Below, piece after piece: positions 6,006 through 15,038 of a stretch of 32,412 bases of DNA. The stretch comes from Bacteroidota bacterium (GTDB lineage: Bacteria; Bacteroidota; Bacteroidia; Cytophagales; Cyclobacteriaceae), in the NCBI GenBank assembly GCA_022571715.1, contig JACZXH010000042.1, positions 1-32,412 on the forward strand, in the 5' to 3' direction. The notes beneath the pieces were generated by a model, which saw only the letters and a program-made list of their open reading frames with translations, did not search any database and was not told where the DNA came from. A program made the translations under genes and the position numbers. The first letter of the stretch is position 1. Each line of letters opens with the position of its first letter.

Positions 6006-8594
6006 TTAATGGAGAAATGATCTCACCTCCAGTTCTTCCTCCAAAACGCCTTCGGATGTTCTCAATCTGATTTTATACATTCCTGAATCTATGAATTGAT
6101 TGTAATGGATAAAATAAGGTGAATCGCTTTCCGCTTTTTCGGTGATCAGGTCCCATCGGAACTGGTTGAACCCTTTGGAAGCATTTATGGTTGTGGTCCA
6201 AATCAATGAATCTTTTTCATTCATCACCTGTAATTCCACTTTTTCGATCTTATCAGACCAAAAAGTAATGGGGACTTTTGAATAGGTTCTCCTTAAATAA
6301 TCCCCGTGAGTATCGACACGGTTTGGTAGATAGGCTGTGGGTACCTCAAAGAATTTAATATCAGGGTTGTACAATCGGTCATAAATCGGTTTAATGTTGA
6401 TCTTGTAGATCCCTCGTCCGTGTGTGGCTACAATCAGGTCTTTTGATCTGGGCTCAATTTCAAGATCCGAGATAGTTACCATCGGCATATTTTTGCCCAA
6501 ATAGGACCATGATTTTCCTTTGTTTACTGATATATATACTCCTCGAAGCAAACCTGCAATTAGTATATTCTCATTATCTGGATCCTCAATAATCACATTA
6601 GCCACCTCGTTCGGAAGGTTGCCTATTATAGATTGCCAGGACTCGCCGTTATTTTCAGAGACAAATAAATAGGTATTCAAATCATCATTATTCAATCCTG
6701 TGGCAGCAAGGTATAGTCTTCCCTGGGAATGTCTGGAAGGATAAATACTCCTGATGTAAGCATTAGGTAATCCGCTGGATTGCTCATTCCAGGTTACACC
6801 ATCATCCTCACTTACCCAGAATACTCCATGGTCGGTTCCAACATAAAGGAGACCCTCTTTTAACGGTGATTCGGCAAATGCTCCAGCAGCCAAACTCTTT
6901 TTGGTCGAGTCAATCGAAATGGAGAGGTCGTGACTTATTACTGTCCAATCATCCCCTTGATTTTCACTTTTGAAAACATAATTTCCGGCCAGGTAGAGTT
7001 TATCCGGATTATGTGGAGATAAGAGATAGGGAGTTACAAAATTAGATTCAAATTGTCCCTCATGATCTTCCGGTAATTCAGGTCGAATGGATCGGGAGGT
7101 ATCGGCTTTCATATCTTTCCTTCTGACAGCCGCATGTTGCATGCTGAAATAGACCGTATTGGGATCTCTTGGATCTACGAAGGTCATACATCCATCGCCA
7201 CCGCTCCAGGCGTCGATCCATAGGTATTCCCATTGATCCTCAAATTCAGGAAACCACTCCAAAGCTGGTCCGTAAACTGTTGCGTCATCTTGAACGCCTC
7301 CGTAGATCAGGTAAGGATCCTGATTGTCGAGGGTGATGTCATAAAATTCACCTGCTGGAATATTATTAAAATGTTTCCAGCTTTTACCTTTGTCATTTGA
7401 CACATATAATCCTCCATCATTCCCGAGGATCAAATGTTCAGAATTGTAAGGGTTTATCCACATTTCACAATGATCGAGGTGAAGAGTCTGAGCGGGATTG
7501 GGAAAGTGATGGTAGATATCTCCGCCAATATAATCAAAGGTTTTACCCCCATCTTTGCTATGTGCCAATCTAACGCCTAGTGTGAATATCTCATCATCGT
7601 CCCGGGGATTGACATAAATATCCATGAAGTACCAACCTATGACAGATAGGTTCATCAATTCTTTTTCATGAGTTTTTCTCCATAATCGACCTCCATCAAG
7701 GGTTTGAAACACTTCACCCGCTCCTTTGCCCTTTTCTTTATTGCGATAATCCAGGAAGGCATAAGCTTTGTTTGGATCTGAATAAGATACTGCGATTCCT
7801 ATCTTTCCTGAATTTTCATCTTCCGGAATCCCGTTGTTCATTTTTCTCCAGTTTAACCCCGAATCTGTGCTTTTATACACTGCACTATTTTTACCGCTGA
7901 CTCCCGGATTGTTTTCCCAGACTGAAGCGAAAACAATATTAGGGTCACCTGGAGCAAATACTACGTCATTACCACCGGTTTTTTCATCTATGTAAAGGAC
8001 ATGATCCCAACTCTTTCCTCCATCATCGGATCGATATAAACCGCGATTTGGATTGGTGGTCCAGAAATGGCCTAAAACAGCTACCATAACTATATCTGGA
8101 TTGGTAGGATGCACCGCGATTTCTGAGATATGCCATGAGTCCGCTAATCCAAGGTGGGTCCATGTTTCACCTCCATCATCTGATCGATATACCCCGGTAC
8201 CCGGCATGGTAAAGTTTCTGGGTTTCTTTAGGCTTTCGCCAGTTCCGACATAGATAATATCGGGATCTGAAGGTGCAATAGCAATATCGCCGATACCCTG
8301 AGCTGGTTGATTTTCAAAGATTGGAATCCAAGACAGACCGCTGTTTGTTGTTTTCCAAAGATTTCCGGAACCAAAGGCTGCATATATGGTATAGGGTTGA
8401 TCAGGATGAGCCTGAACTGCTTCCACTCGTGCGGAGTTTAGGGACGGGCCCAGTTGGATCCATTCCAATCCATATTCTGTGTTATTTCTCATTTTGAGGT
8501 GCTGTTCGTAGGATTCGATTAGGGGTGAGACTTCCTGGGCTAGGAGGTGATATCCAAATGATATGAGCACTACTGTGGAGAGGAATCGGTTCAT
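6006..8594 (-). CDS. Exported BNR/Asp-box (sortilin-VPS10-like) beta-propeller protein
   Basis: The protein has 862 residues. A signal peptide (about 1-19, ending LLAQ) is followed by a long series of Asp-box/BNR repeats: LWKTTNSGLSW (79-89), VYRSDDGGETW (135-145), LYRSDDGGKSW, VYKSTDSGLNW, VFQTLDGGRLW, HSKDGGKTF, LYVSNDKGKSW, FKSENQGDDW, FWVSEDDGVTW, FVSENNGESW and YISVNKGKSW. About ten or eleven repeats suggest a large or double propeller like sortilin/VPS10 domains and the related xyloglucanase/sialidase-like group. The catalytic residues of sialidases are not evident, so enzymatic activity is doubtful. The last 120 residues look like a beta-sandwich. No type IX C-terminal signal is obvious. 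Relatives in Bacteroidota are often longer. The gene stands alone. Confidence 0.87.
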   Translation of the reverse strand: MNRFLSTVVLISFGYHLLAQEVSPLIESYEQHLKMRNNTEYGLEWIQLGPSLNSARVEAVQAHPDQPYTIYAAFGSGNLWKTTNSGLSWIPIFENQPAQGIGDIAIAPSDPDIIYVGTGESLKKPRNFTMPGTGVYRSDDGGETWTHLGLADSWHISEIAVHPTNPDIVMVAVLGHFWTTNPNRGLYRSDDGGKSWDHVLYIDEKTGGNDVVFAPGDPNIVFASVWENNPGVSGKNSAVYKSTDSGLNWRKMNNGIPEDENSGKIGIAVSYSDPNKAYAFLDYRNKEKGKGAGEVFQTLDGGRLWRKTHEKELMNLSVIGWYFMDIYVNPRDDDEIFTLGVRLAHSKDGGKTFDYIGGDIYHHFPNPAQTLHLDHCEMWINPYNSEHLILGNDGGLYVSNDKGKSWKHFNNIPAGEFYDITLDNQDPYLIYGGVQDDATVYGPALEWFPEFEDQWEYLWIDAWSGGDGCMTFVDPRDPNTVYFSMQHAAVRRKDMKADTSRSIRPELPEDHEGQFESNFVTPYLLSPHNPDKLYLAGNYVFKSENQGDDWTVISHDLSISIDSTKKSLAAGAFAESPLKEGLLYVGTDHGVFWVSEDDGVTWNEQSSGLPNAYIRSIYPSRHSQGRLYLAATGLNNDDLNTYLFVSENNGESWQSIIGNLPNEVANVIIEDPDNENILIAGLLRGVYISVNKGKSWSYLGKNMPMVTISDLEIEPRSKDLIVATHGRGIYKINIKPIYDRLYNPDIKFFEVPTAYLPNRVDTHGDYLRRTYSKVPITFWSDKIEKVELQVMNEKDSLIWTTTINASKGFNQFRWDLITEKAESDSPYFIHYNQFIDSGMYKIRLRTSEGVLEEELEVRSFLH

Positions 8595-8981
8595 TGGTTG
8601 GTTTTGTAGGTTGTAACTAAGTATGGTGTTTCAAGAAAGATGAGCTTAAGTGTTTTTTTTGTCAATACCCATTAAAACTGTGCATCTAACAAGGTCGATG
8701 AACATAATTGCATCTATTTGTTTATTAGCCATCATTTCCTGATTTAAGGCAATTTATTGAATTATACTGGATTCAGAATAAATATTTGGGAAAACTAACC
8801 AAGATAGAATAGGAGTAACTTCCGCACTAGAATTAGTTTTATCAAACTTGTCACCATAAACTGTTTCGGATGTTAATTTACCATGATGTGAGCAAAATCA
8901 GTTCATCCTTATTTTTGTAGCTTTACCATGATCGTTTATTGAAAAAAACCTCCTTGTACTAACCGTTACATACCAAATCAA
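8595..8981. other. Intergenic region between divergent genes
   Basis: No gene was found. It must hold promoters for both divergent neighbours. A possible Bacteroidota -7 box TATTTTTG lies at 8910-8917 for the rightward gene, without a clear -33 element. The 11-mer TTTACCATGAT occurs twice in direct orientation (8878-8888 and 8922-8932), flanking that box. Confidence 0.35.
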
Positions 8982-9965
8982 ATGAATACAATAAAATATT
9001 TTCTGTTTTATTTTATTCCAATAACGGCATGGAGCCAGGATACCGAAACAATACACGAAGACTTTAATGGTGATGGATACGTTGATGTGTTGAGTTGCTA
9101 TTACTCAGAAGGCAGTGGATTTGGAGGTAGGTACTGCGAGTTAAAAAATGGAGCAAGTAATGAAATATATGAAGTAAACACACACGGATGTTTTTGTGAA
9201 ATAAAAAACGCCATCCTAATTCCTCCTGCATTAAGAAAAGAAGAGAATAAATCCTTTTTAGAGGCGATTAAAAGAAAATTATTACCTGAATGGAGGGATT
9301 CTGCTGATCCTTCTTTGCAATGGATCATCAATGCGAATAATTCCAATTATGAATTATCTTACAACAATTATTTCGACCTCATACTCTTTTCTCCTACATA
9401 TTGGGTGGAAGGTAATATTGAACTCCCCAGAACGTATTACATTGATTTGAAAGGAGAAACATTAAACCAATTGTATGATGAAACAGAACTTCCTGATTGG
9501 TATGATCAGAAAATGAATGAGCATGAGGGATGGTTGATATATTATGGTCATAACCACTATCGGAATCCAACGGGGGACAGCCTGACATTGGCAGATAGCA
9601 CCCGGTCTTACAAGGCTTATAAAACATCCCATGGCCTGATAATTAAAAATGAAAATTCATATGCCTGGATTTTTGTAACTGACATTAATTTGACGGGTGG
9701 CCCTCAAAAATTAAGGTGGGAATCCATTAAAAAAGTACAGATTATAGACAATTATGTGATAGTTGAACAAAGCTGGAAATTGAGTGAAACAAACCGTATT
9801 TTCGTTATAGATATTGAAACAGGTATATGTGGTAGATTGAAATTTACTTCAAACTTTCTTGAACCATTTATTATTGAAAACGGTAAACTACTATTGGAAG
9901 ACACAGATGGCCAAAAGTTCTTTTTGTTAGACGAAATATTTAAAGAATTGAAGGCGCAGGAATAG
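8982..9965 (+). CDS. Exported protein of unknown function with an FG-GAP-like calcium motif
   Basis: The protein has 327 residues. The N-terminus MNTIKYFLFYFIPITAWSQ is a signal peptide. Directly after it, EDFNGDGYVDVLSCY has the D-x-N-x-D-G pattern of calcium-binding FG-GAP or dockerin-like loops, commonly reported with VCBS/FG-GAP proteins. The remainder, with many Tyr and Trp residues (for example NIELPRTYYIDLKG, RWESIKKVQIIDNYVIVEQS), suggests a beta-rich fold, but I do not recognise a family. It may be a periplasmic or outer-surface protein. The start is well placed, 387 bp downstream of a divergent gene. Confidence 0.7.
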   Translation: MNTIKYFLFYFIPITAWSQDTETIHEDFNGDGYVDVLSCYYSEGSGFGGRYCELKNGASNEIYEVNTHGCFCEIKNAILIPPALRKEENKSFLEAIKRKLLPEWRDSADPSLQWIINANNSNYELSYNNYFDLILFSPTYWVEGNIELPRTYYIDLKGETLNQLYDETELPDWYDQKMNEHEGWLIYYGHNHYRNPTGDSLTLADSTRSYKAYKTSHGLIIKNENSYAWIFVTDINLTGGPQKLRWESIKKVQIIDNYVIVEQSWKLSETNRIFVIDIETGICGRLKFTSNFLEPFIIENGKLLLEDTDGQKFFLLDEIFKELKAQE

Positions 9966-10336
9966 TCAAAATCTAAATAGTGTCTGTCTGTAAACTTGCA
10001 ATATAGAAAAATTGCCATGCCTACCGGCAAGCAGGAATTTCATAAATCGGTAAAAAAATTTCCCAGAAGTAACCTAACCTGCCCATTAAGCAGACTTTTT
10101 TCTTAGCCAAAGCGACAACGCGATAGCACAGTGGGCTTCCAAGCTAGCGTAAGGTTATGCAGGAAAGGGTAGGTCTGGTACGTATGAAACCGATTTATAC
10201 TTTCACATACTTTATCATATCTTTAACCTGCCAAAATTGAATACTGTAAAGATTATTTTTTTTCTGACAATTATAAACAGACCATAAATATACTTTTCAT
10301 TGAACTAATACAGCCATTAATGAATTTATAATCGAA
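9966..10336. other. Intergenic region, possible repeat remnant
   Basis: No gene was found. The segment about 10060-10170 is more G+C-rich than its surroundings and resembles a dispersed non-coding repeat; copies elsewhere cannot be tested here. A small inverted repeat TTGCC/GGCAA surrounds the stretch near 10011-10029. Confidence 0.3.
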
Positions 10337-11395
10337 ATGCCTATTACCTTAACCATCAATTTTTTGGACATAAAGTGGGTATGTCTTTACGTATTCATCA
10401 TTATTGCCCTGGCTTCAGGTAAAGGATTCAGCCAGGAAGATCCGTTAATAACTGAATCGGACAATAAATTTGTAAAAAAGCTCCGGAGAAAAGTCCCCAG
10501 GCCAAAGTTTTTCATTCTTGAATATATCTTTCTGAAAAATGTGCATGTAAACGCAACCTCTCCTGAACTCGGGGAGTCGTCGTCAAACATCCGGATAAAT
10601 GAACGGTATGCTCTGAAGCTGAGGGCGCCGATTATTCTAAAACCAAAGTATACGTTTCTTGGAGGTTTCAACTTAAAAAAAGAGCTGTTTGATTTTGAAA
10701 ACTCACAAGGTGTCGAATCCGCTTACTACAATGTTCTGGACAGGCGCATTCTGTCAAGTGTCGGAGTGAGTTTGATCTTAAAAAAAGACATCAGCGAAAA
10801 GAAATTTATGTATGCATTCTGGAATGGCACGTTGAACAGCGACAATATCTCATTCTCTGAAATTGTTAATCAGTTAAAAACAACGATCGTTTTTATTTTC
10901 GTAAAAAATGTAAATCCGGTTACACAAATCGGGTATGGGGGCGCTTTTGGTTACATATTCGGCGGTCCGTCGGTGTTTCCTGTATTTATCTATAATCAAA
11001 CCTATTCGGAAATGCTGAATGTGGAAATGATGCTGCCAAAATCAGCAAAACTACGATACACATTTTCTCCTGAAATGTACCTGATGCTGATAGCTGAGGT
11101 CAATGGAGCCAGCTATTTCCTTAAAGATGCCACGGTAGAAGGAATTAACCGCGTAACATTTCAGCGGTCGGCTTTTACTGTTAAAACAAGTTTTGAAAGA
11201 GAAATTTATGACTGGATATGGTTTGGTGTTACTGCCGGGTACAACCTCCCCATAAACCTTTACGTTGCTGAACCCCGGAAACGCCGTAAAGACGCAATTA
11301 TTACCCTTGATGCAGACCCTTCCTTTATATTCGAGTTTTCGATATTTGCCGTCGTGCCCAAAAATATCTTTTACAAAAAAGCTAAATCCAGGTAG
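10337..11395 (+). CDS. Putative outer-membrane beta-barrel protein of unknown function
   Basis: The protein has 352 residues. A signal peptide covers about residues 1-33 (hydrophobic VCLYVFIIIALASG, then FSQ). The rest has alternating hydrophobic strands and aromatic residues typical of an outer-membrane barrel: YALKLRAPIILKPKYTFLGG, RRILSSVGVSLILKKD, IGYGGAFGYIFGG, FGVTAGYNLPINLY and a final DADPSFIFEFSIFAVVPKN. It may belong to a DUF6268-type group, but this is not certain. No transporter or enzyme signature is visible. It is transcribed alone, to judge from the 370-bp gaps on both sides. Confidence 0.72.
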   Translation: MPITLTINFLDIKWVCLYVFIIIALASGKGFSQEDPLITESDNKFVKKLRRKVPRPKFFILEYIFLKNVHVNATSPELGESSSNIRINERYALKLRAPIILKPKYTFLGGFNLKKELFDFENSQGVESAYYNVLDRRILSSVGVSLILKKDISEKKFMYAFWNGTLNSDNISFSEIVNQLKTTIVFIFVKNVNPVTQIGYGGAFGYIFGGPSVFPVFIYNQTYSEMLNVEMMLPKSAKLRYTFSPEMYLMLIAEVNGASYFLKDATVEGINRVTFQRSAFTVKTSFEREIYDWIWFGVTAGYNLPINLYVAEPRKRRKDAIITLDADPSFIFEFSIFAVVPKNIFYKKAKSR

Positions 11396-11775
11396 CTTAG
11401 ATCTAACTTTTATGGCTGTTCGCCTAACCAGGTCCCTCCATCAATTATTTCATTAATTTTACTTTGTAAAAAAATAATGATTGAATAGTGACTGATGTCA
11501 CATTTAAAACCATAAAACCCTGAATTAAAACGATAATTGTCTGGTATTAACATAATAAATAACGAACCTGTTTGGATGATATGATAACACACAAGCACCA
11601 GATTGTAATAATTGGTGGAGATACCTAATAACATCTTAGCGATAATGAATGTTTGATGCAGCAAACAAATTTGGTTTAACTTCATGAAATAACTATTTAA
11701 GATGCATGAATTCAGTTTACAGGTCAATACACACCATCGTATTCAATTATTTTAATTATTTTGCATTAATTACCT
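11396..11775. other. Intergenic region, no gene recognised
   Basis: A 105-codon minus-strand open frame covers part of this stretch, but its translation is a Cys/Ile/Tyr-rich random-looking sequence with no domain. It is not called. The last 40 bases form an A+T-rich leader for the next gene. Confidence 0.4.
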
Positions 11776-12513
11776 ATGGCTACGTATATACCCTCATCCG
11801 GAGGATTTAAGTTAAAATCATATCCTGATTATAGCCAGTTGAGCGAGGCTGCAGCCCGGTTTATTATTCAAGAGGTGTCCGAAAAACCCAACCTTCTCCT
11901 ATGCCTGGCTACTGGAAGCACACCTATAAAAACGTACGATCTGTTCGTGAAATTTGCCATCGAATCCAGTATCAATACAAATGGCATGAAAGTTATCAAG
12001 CTTGACGAATGGGTGGATATTCCGCCAGATAATCCCGCTACCTGTGAATACCAGCTTCAAAATCAGCTTATACAACCGCTGGGGATTAAAAATTATATCG
12101 GTTTTGATTCTGAAAAGCCTGATAATGAAAAGGAGCTGGCCAAAATCCATCAATATTTATCAGAATATGGCCCTATTGATATTTGTATACTGAGTATCGG
12201 TCTTAACGGACACCTGGGATTTAACGAACCCGGTGATATGCTACAACCATTTGCACATAAAATACTACTATCTGAAACAAGCCTGGCCCACAAAATGCTT
12301 GCCGGGCTGAAAACCAGTCCGGAATATGGCCTTACCCTGGGAATGGCAGATATCCTCCAGTCGCGAAAGATCATCCTGCTTGTGAGCGGTGCCAAGAAAA
12401 AAGAAGTCATGCAACGGTTTATGCAAAATCAAATTGATACCCGGTTTCCTGCTTCATTTCTCTGGCTGCACCCGGATGTGACCTGCTTTTGTGACTCCGA
12501 TGCATGGGAATAA
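11776..12513 (+). CDS. agaI: Galactosamine-6-phosphate deaminase/isomerase, AgaI-like (NagB family)
   Basis: The protein has 245 residues, the full length of the NagB/AgaI family. Landmarks are the phosphate loop LATGSTP (44-50), KLDEWVD (75-81) with the catalytic Asp77, GLNGHLGFNEPG (142-153) with His146 and Glu151, LTLGMADIL, and PASFLWLHPD near the end. NagB enzymes carry Asp in the GxDGH position; here it is Asn144, and LDEWVD plus PASFLWLH also match AgaI-type galactosamine-6-phosphate enzymes rather than classical NagB. It should convert an amino-sugar 6-phosphate to a ketose 6-phosphate and ammonia in the cytoplasm. No kinase, transporter or deacetylase gene lies beside it. Glucosamine-6-phosphate as substrate cannot be excluded. 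Confidence 0.85.
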   Translation: MATYIPSSGGFKLKSYPDYSQLSEAAARFIIQEVSEKPNLLLCLATGSTPIKTYDLFVKFAIESSINTNGMKVIKLDEWVDIPPDNPATCEYQLQNQLIQPLGIKNYIGFDSEKPDNEKELAKIHQYLSEYGPIDICILSIGLNGHLGFNEPGDMLQPFAHKILLSETSLAHKMLAGLKTSPEYGLTLGMADILQSRKIILLVSGAKKKEVMQRFMQNQIDTRFPASFLWLHPDVTCFCDSDAWE

Positions 12514-12575
12514 TGAATGTTAAAAGAACCTTGAATTTCCTGTTTTAAAATAATGAATTAGTTCCTTCTGACAAT

Positions 12576-12589
12576 TAACTTCGAAGTTA
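12576..12589. promoter_or_regulatory. Perfect 14-bp palindrome at the start codon
   Basis: TAACTTCGAAGTTA is a perfect inverted repeat whose last base is the A of the ATG at 12589. It could be an operator or a small mRNA hairpin over the start. Chance occurrence in A+T-rich DNA is possible. Confidence 0.25.
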
Positions 12590-13827
12590 TGAAAAACCAT
12601 AAAACTATGGATACCTTATCCCTTCGGGATCAATTTCCTTCACTAAAAAGAATACATAAAAACATGCCCATGATCTACCTCGATGGTCCTGGAGGCACAC
12701 AGGTACCTGAGTCCGTAATCAGTGCTGTATCTAAATACTACCGACGCTCCAATGCCAATTTCCACGGTGCTTTTATCACGTCCAAAGAAACGGATACGGT
12801 GATAGATACCATGCGACAGAATATAGCTGTATTTCTTGGTGCTGAAGGTCCTGAAACCATTTCAATTGGCCAGAATATGACAAGCCTCACTTACTCACTG
12901 GCCCGGGCCATGGCAAGGGTATTTCAACCTGGCGATGAGGTACTTATCACGCAATTGGATCATGAAGCCAACCGTGGTCCATGGCTTACACTGAGAGATT
13001 CCGGAATCAACGTAAAAGAAATACGGTTACTGCCAAATGGAACAATGGATTATGAAGATTTTGAGGCAAAGATAAATGAAAACACACGGCTGGTTGCCAT
13101 GGGCTTAGCTTCTAACCTGATCGGTACTGTAAATGATATTCAACGGGCAAGAAAACTGACCTATGAGCATAATGCCTGGTTGTTGCTGGATGCCGTGCAC
13201 TATGCACCGCACTTTACAATTGATGTGAGACAGTTTGGTTGTGATTTTCTGCTATGTTCAGCCTACAAGTTTTACGGTCCACACGTCGGCCTGCTATATA
13301 GCAGGCCAGGAATGCTCAATCAGCTTCCTGTAGACCGGCTTCGAACCACCAAACAAATGGCACCCTACTCCATTGAAACAGGCACTTTAAACCACGCAGC
13401 TATTGCGGGTGTAAGCGCCGCGGTGGATTTTATAGCAGCTTTGGGCAAAGGCAACACATTGAGAGAAAAGCTCCTGCATGCTTATAAAAATATTGGCAGG
13501 CACGAAAGTCAACTGGCTCATAAATTATATAATGGTGTAAGCAAAATACCAGGTGTAAATATAATCGGGCAGGATCTGACATCACCTTACCGTACCCCAA
13601 CTATCTCGTTTACGTTCGAAGGAAAAACGCCGAGGGAGGTGTGTACACATCTTGCGAAAAGTAATATTTGTGCCTGGGACGGACATTTCTACGCCATCAG
13701 GGCCATCGAAGTATTAGGGCTTTTGGAAAAAGGAGGCGTGACAAGGCTAGGCATTGCAATGTATAATACACCTGAAGAGATGGATATTACCATTGAGAAT
13801 ATCGAAAAGCTGGACAAAAGCCACTAA
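12589..13827 (+). CDS. Cysteine desulfurase-like class V aminotransferase (PLP enzyme)
   Basis: The protein has 412 residues; an internal ATG (residue 7, MDTLSLRDQFPSL) is an alternative start. The fold-type I class V pattern is clear: YLDGPGGTQVP (30-40), ANFHGAF, the PLP pocket TQLDHEANRGPW (121-132), DAVHYAPH (201-208) with Asp201 and His204, and SAYKFYGPHVG with Lys227 forming the Schiff base. The C-terminal GVTRLGIAMYNTPEEMD is typical. This fits the csd-like subfamily related to VC1184, which looks like cysteine desulfurase but whose physiological substrate is unknown. No isc/suf genes are adjacent. It follows the amino-sugar deaminase by 75 bp and may be cotranscribed. Confidence 0.88.
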   Translation: MKNHKTMDTLSLRDQFPSLKRIHKNMPMIYLDGPGGTQVPESVISAVSKYYRRSNANFHGAFITSKETDTVIDTMRQNIAVFLGAEGPETISIGQNMTSLTYSLARAMARVFQPGDEVLITQLDHEANRGPWLTLRDSGINVKEIRLLPNGTMDYEDFEAKINENTRLVAMGLASNLIGTVNDIQRARKLTYEHNAWLLLDAVHYAPHFTIDVRQFGCDFLLCSAYKFYGPHVGLLYSRPGMLNQLPVDRLRTTKQMAPYSIETGTLNHAAIAGVSAAVDFIAALGKGNTLREKLLHAYKNIGRHESQLAHKLYNGVSKIPGVNIIGQDLTSPYRTPTISFTFEGKTPREVCTHLAKSNICAWDGHFYAIRAIEVLGLLEKGGVTRLGIAMYNTPEEMDITIENIEKLDKSH

Positions 13828-13955
13828 TCTAAAATAACGGATTGATCTGAACAGTAAAAAGTATGAGTGTATTTGATGACCACGGTAAAAGACAGTTTCA
13901 CTATTTATCGTCAAATTATCTGGAAGCAAGCTACAAATAGAAGATCCATCAGCCT

Positions 13956-14717
13956 TCACAAACTTTTGTACGCCTTCATCCAGGCCTGTTTCATCAGATA
14001 TGACCCTGCCGATGAAGGGTGCACACCGTCGGGGCACCAGTATCCGACGTCCGCTTTATTCAACGCCTCATCAAATACCTGCTGATATGGGATAAATGCA
14101 GCATTATATTTCAACGCAATTTCTTTTACTGCCTTTTGATATTCAATAAAAGAAGGAAACCATTCTGAATTGTTGATTGCAGATCCTCCCTTAACTGCAA
14201 AAGGCTCTCCAAAGAGGAACTTTACATCAGGTAAGTCGTCTAGGGTCCTATCAATTAATTGAATTAAATCTTCCCTGAAACTTGCCGCTGTTCCTTGGTA
14301 GCTATTCGTTAATGTATGCCAAAAATCGTTAACTCCGATCAAAATGCTAAGAATATCCGGTTTCAGTTGCAGGCAATCTTCCTCCCAGCGGTTCAACAAC
14401 TGATACACCTTGTTGCCACTGATACCCCTGTTATAACATTTCAGATCAGCATCAGGAGATTTTCCCAGTAATTCAGATACAATTAAATTCACATAGCCAT
14501 TACCCAAACCCCGCGAATGATTCGCATAATAATTGCCCCGGTTTCTTCCGGCACCAGTAATCGAATCACCCTGAAATAATATCACTCTCCCCATACCTTT
14601 TGGATTACTATTATTAACAATGGGGTACGGATACGCAGATGTAGCACCAGCCACTCCTATTGCACCAAATACCGCTTTCTTCAAAAACCCTCTTCTTGCA
14701 TACATTTTAAATTTCAT
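13956..14717 (-). CDS. SGNH/GDSL-type hydrolase with Tat-like signal
   Basis: The protein has 253 residues. The N-terminus YARRGFLKKAVFGAIG is a twin-arginine-like export signal. The four SGNH blocks are present: GDSIT (50-54, catalytic Ser52), NRGISG with Gly98, IGVND (127-131, oxyanion Asn130), and DGVHP with Asp230 and His233. Such enzymes deacetylate or de-esterify polysaccharides and other esters; a rhamnogalacturonan-acetylesterase-like role is plausible. The gene converges with the desulfurase-like gene, with 128 bp between stops. Placement near an amino-sugar deaminase hints at glycan turnover, but the opposite strand argues against a shared operon. Confidence 0.9.
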   Translation of the reverse strand: MKFKMYARRGFLKKAVFGAIGVAGATSAYPYPIVNNSNPKGMGRVILFQGDSITGAGRNRGNYYANHSRGLGNGYVNLIVSELLGKSPDADLKCYNRGISGNKVYQLLNRWEEDCLQLKPDILSILIGVNDFWHTLTNSYQGTAASFREDLIQLIDRTLDDLPDVKFLFGEPFAVKGGSAINNSEWFPSFIEYQKAVKEIALKYNAAFIPYQQVFDEALNKADVGYWCPDGVHPSSAGSYLMKQAWMKAYKSL

Positions 14718-15038
14718 TCGATCTAAAGATTAATAATATGTTACCAAGTTAATCAAAATAATACCACACCACCATAATCAACCGGCTTTGGATCAATCTG
14801 AAGATAATCAAATATTATATAAAACTGCGGAATCCGCATATGTCTGTCTGAGCAACAATGTGCATTCGTTCATTCCTGCTATTTTGCAATATTTGTCTGT
14901 CATAAAATGACTTGTGCTAGGTTAATAACCAAAATTGATTGATTGTTCAGACCGATTCTATATCTGCATCATGTAAAAAATTGTAAATTGATTAATTCGT
15001 TTGATGATTCATTCTTTTCCATACAATACACATATATA
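14718..15038. other. Intergenic region between divergent genes
   Basis: This is A+T-rich DNA without a gene. An in-frame TTG at 14943 could extend the following gene by 32 residues, but that extension looks unlike a protein N-terminus. No convincing promoter box was found. Confidence 0.4.

Noticed and set aside
11410-11727. 105-codon minus-strand frame in the spacer before the AgaI-like gene
   Set aside because: Random-looking Cys/Tyr/Ile-rich translation, no start context, no family; it lies in A+T-rich non-coding DNA.
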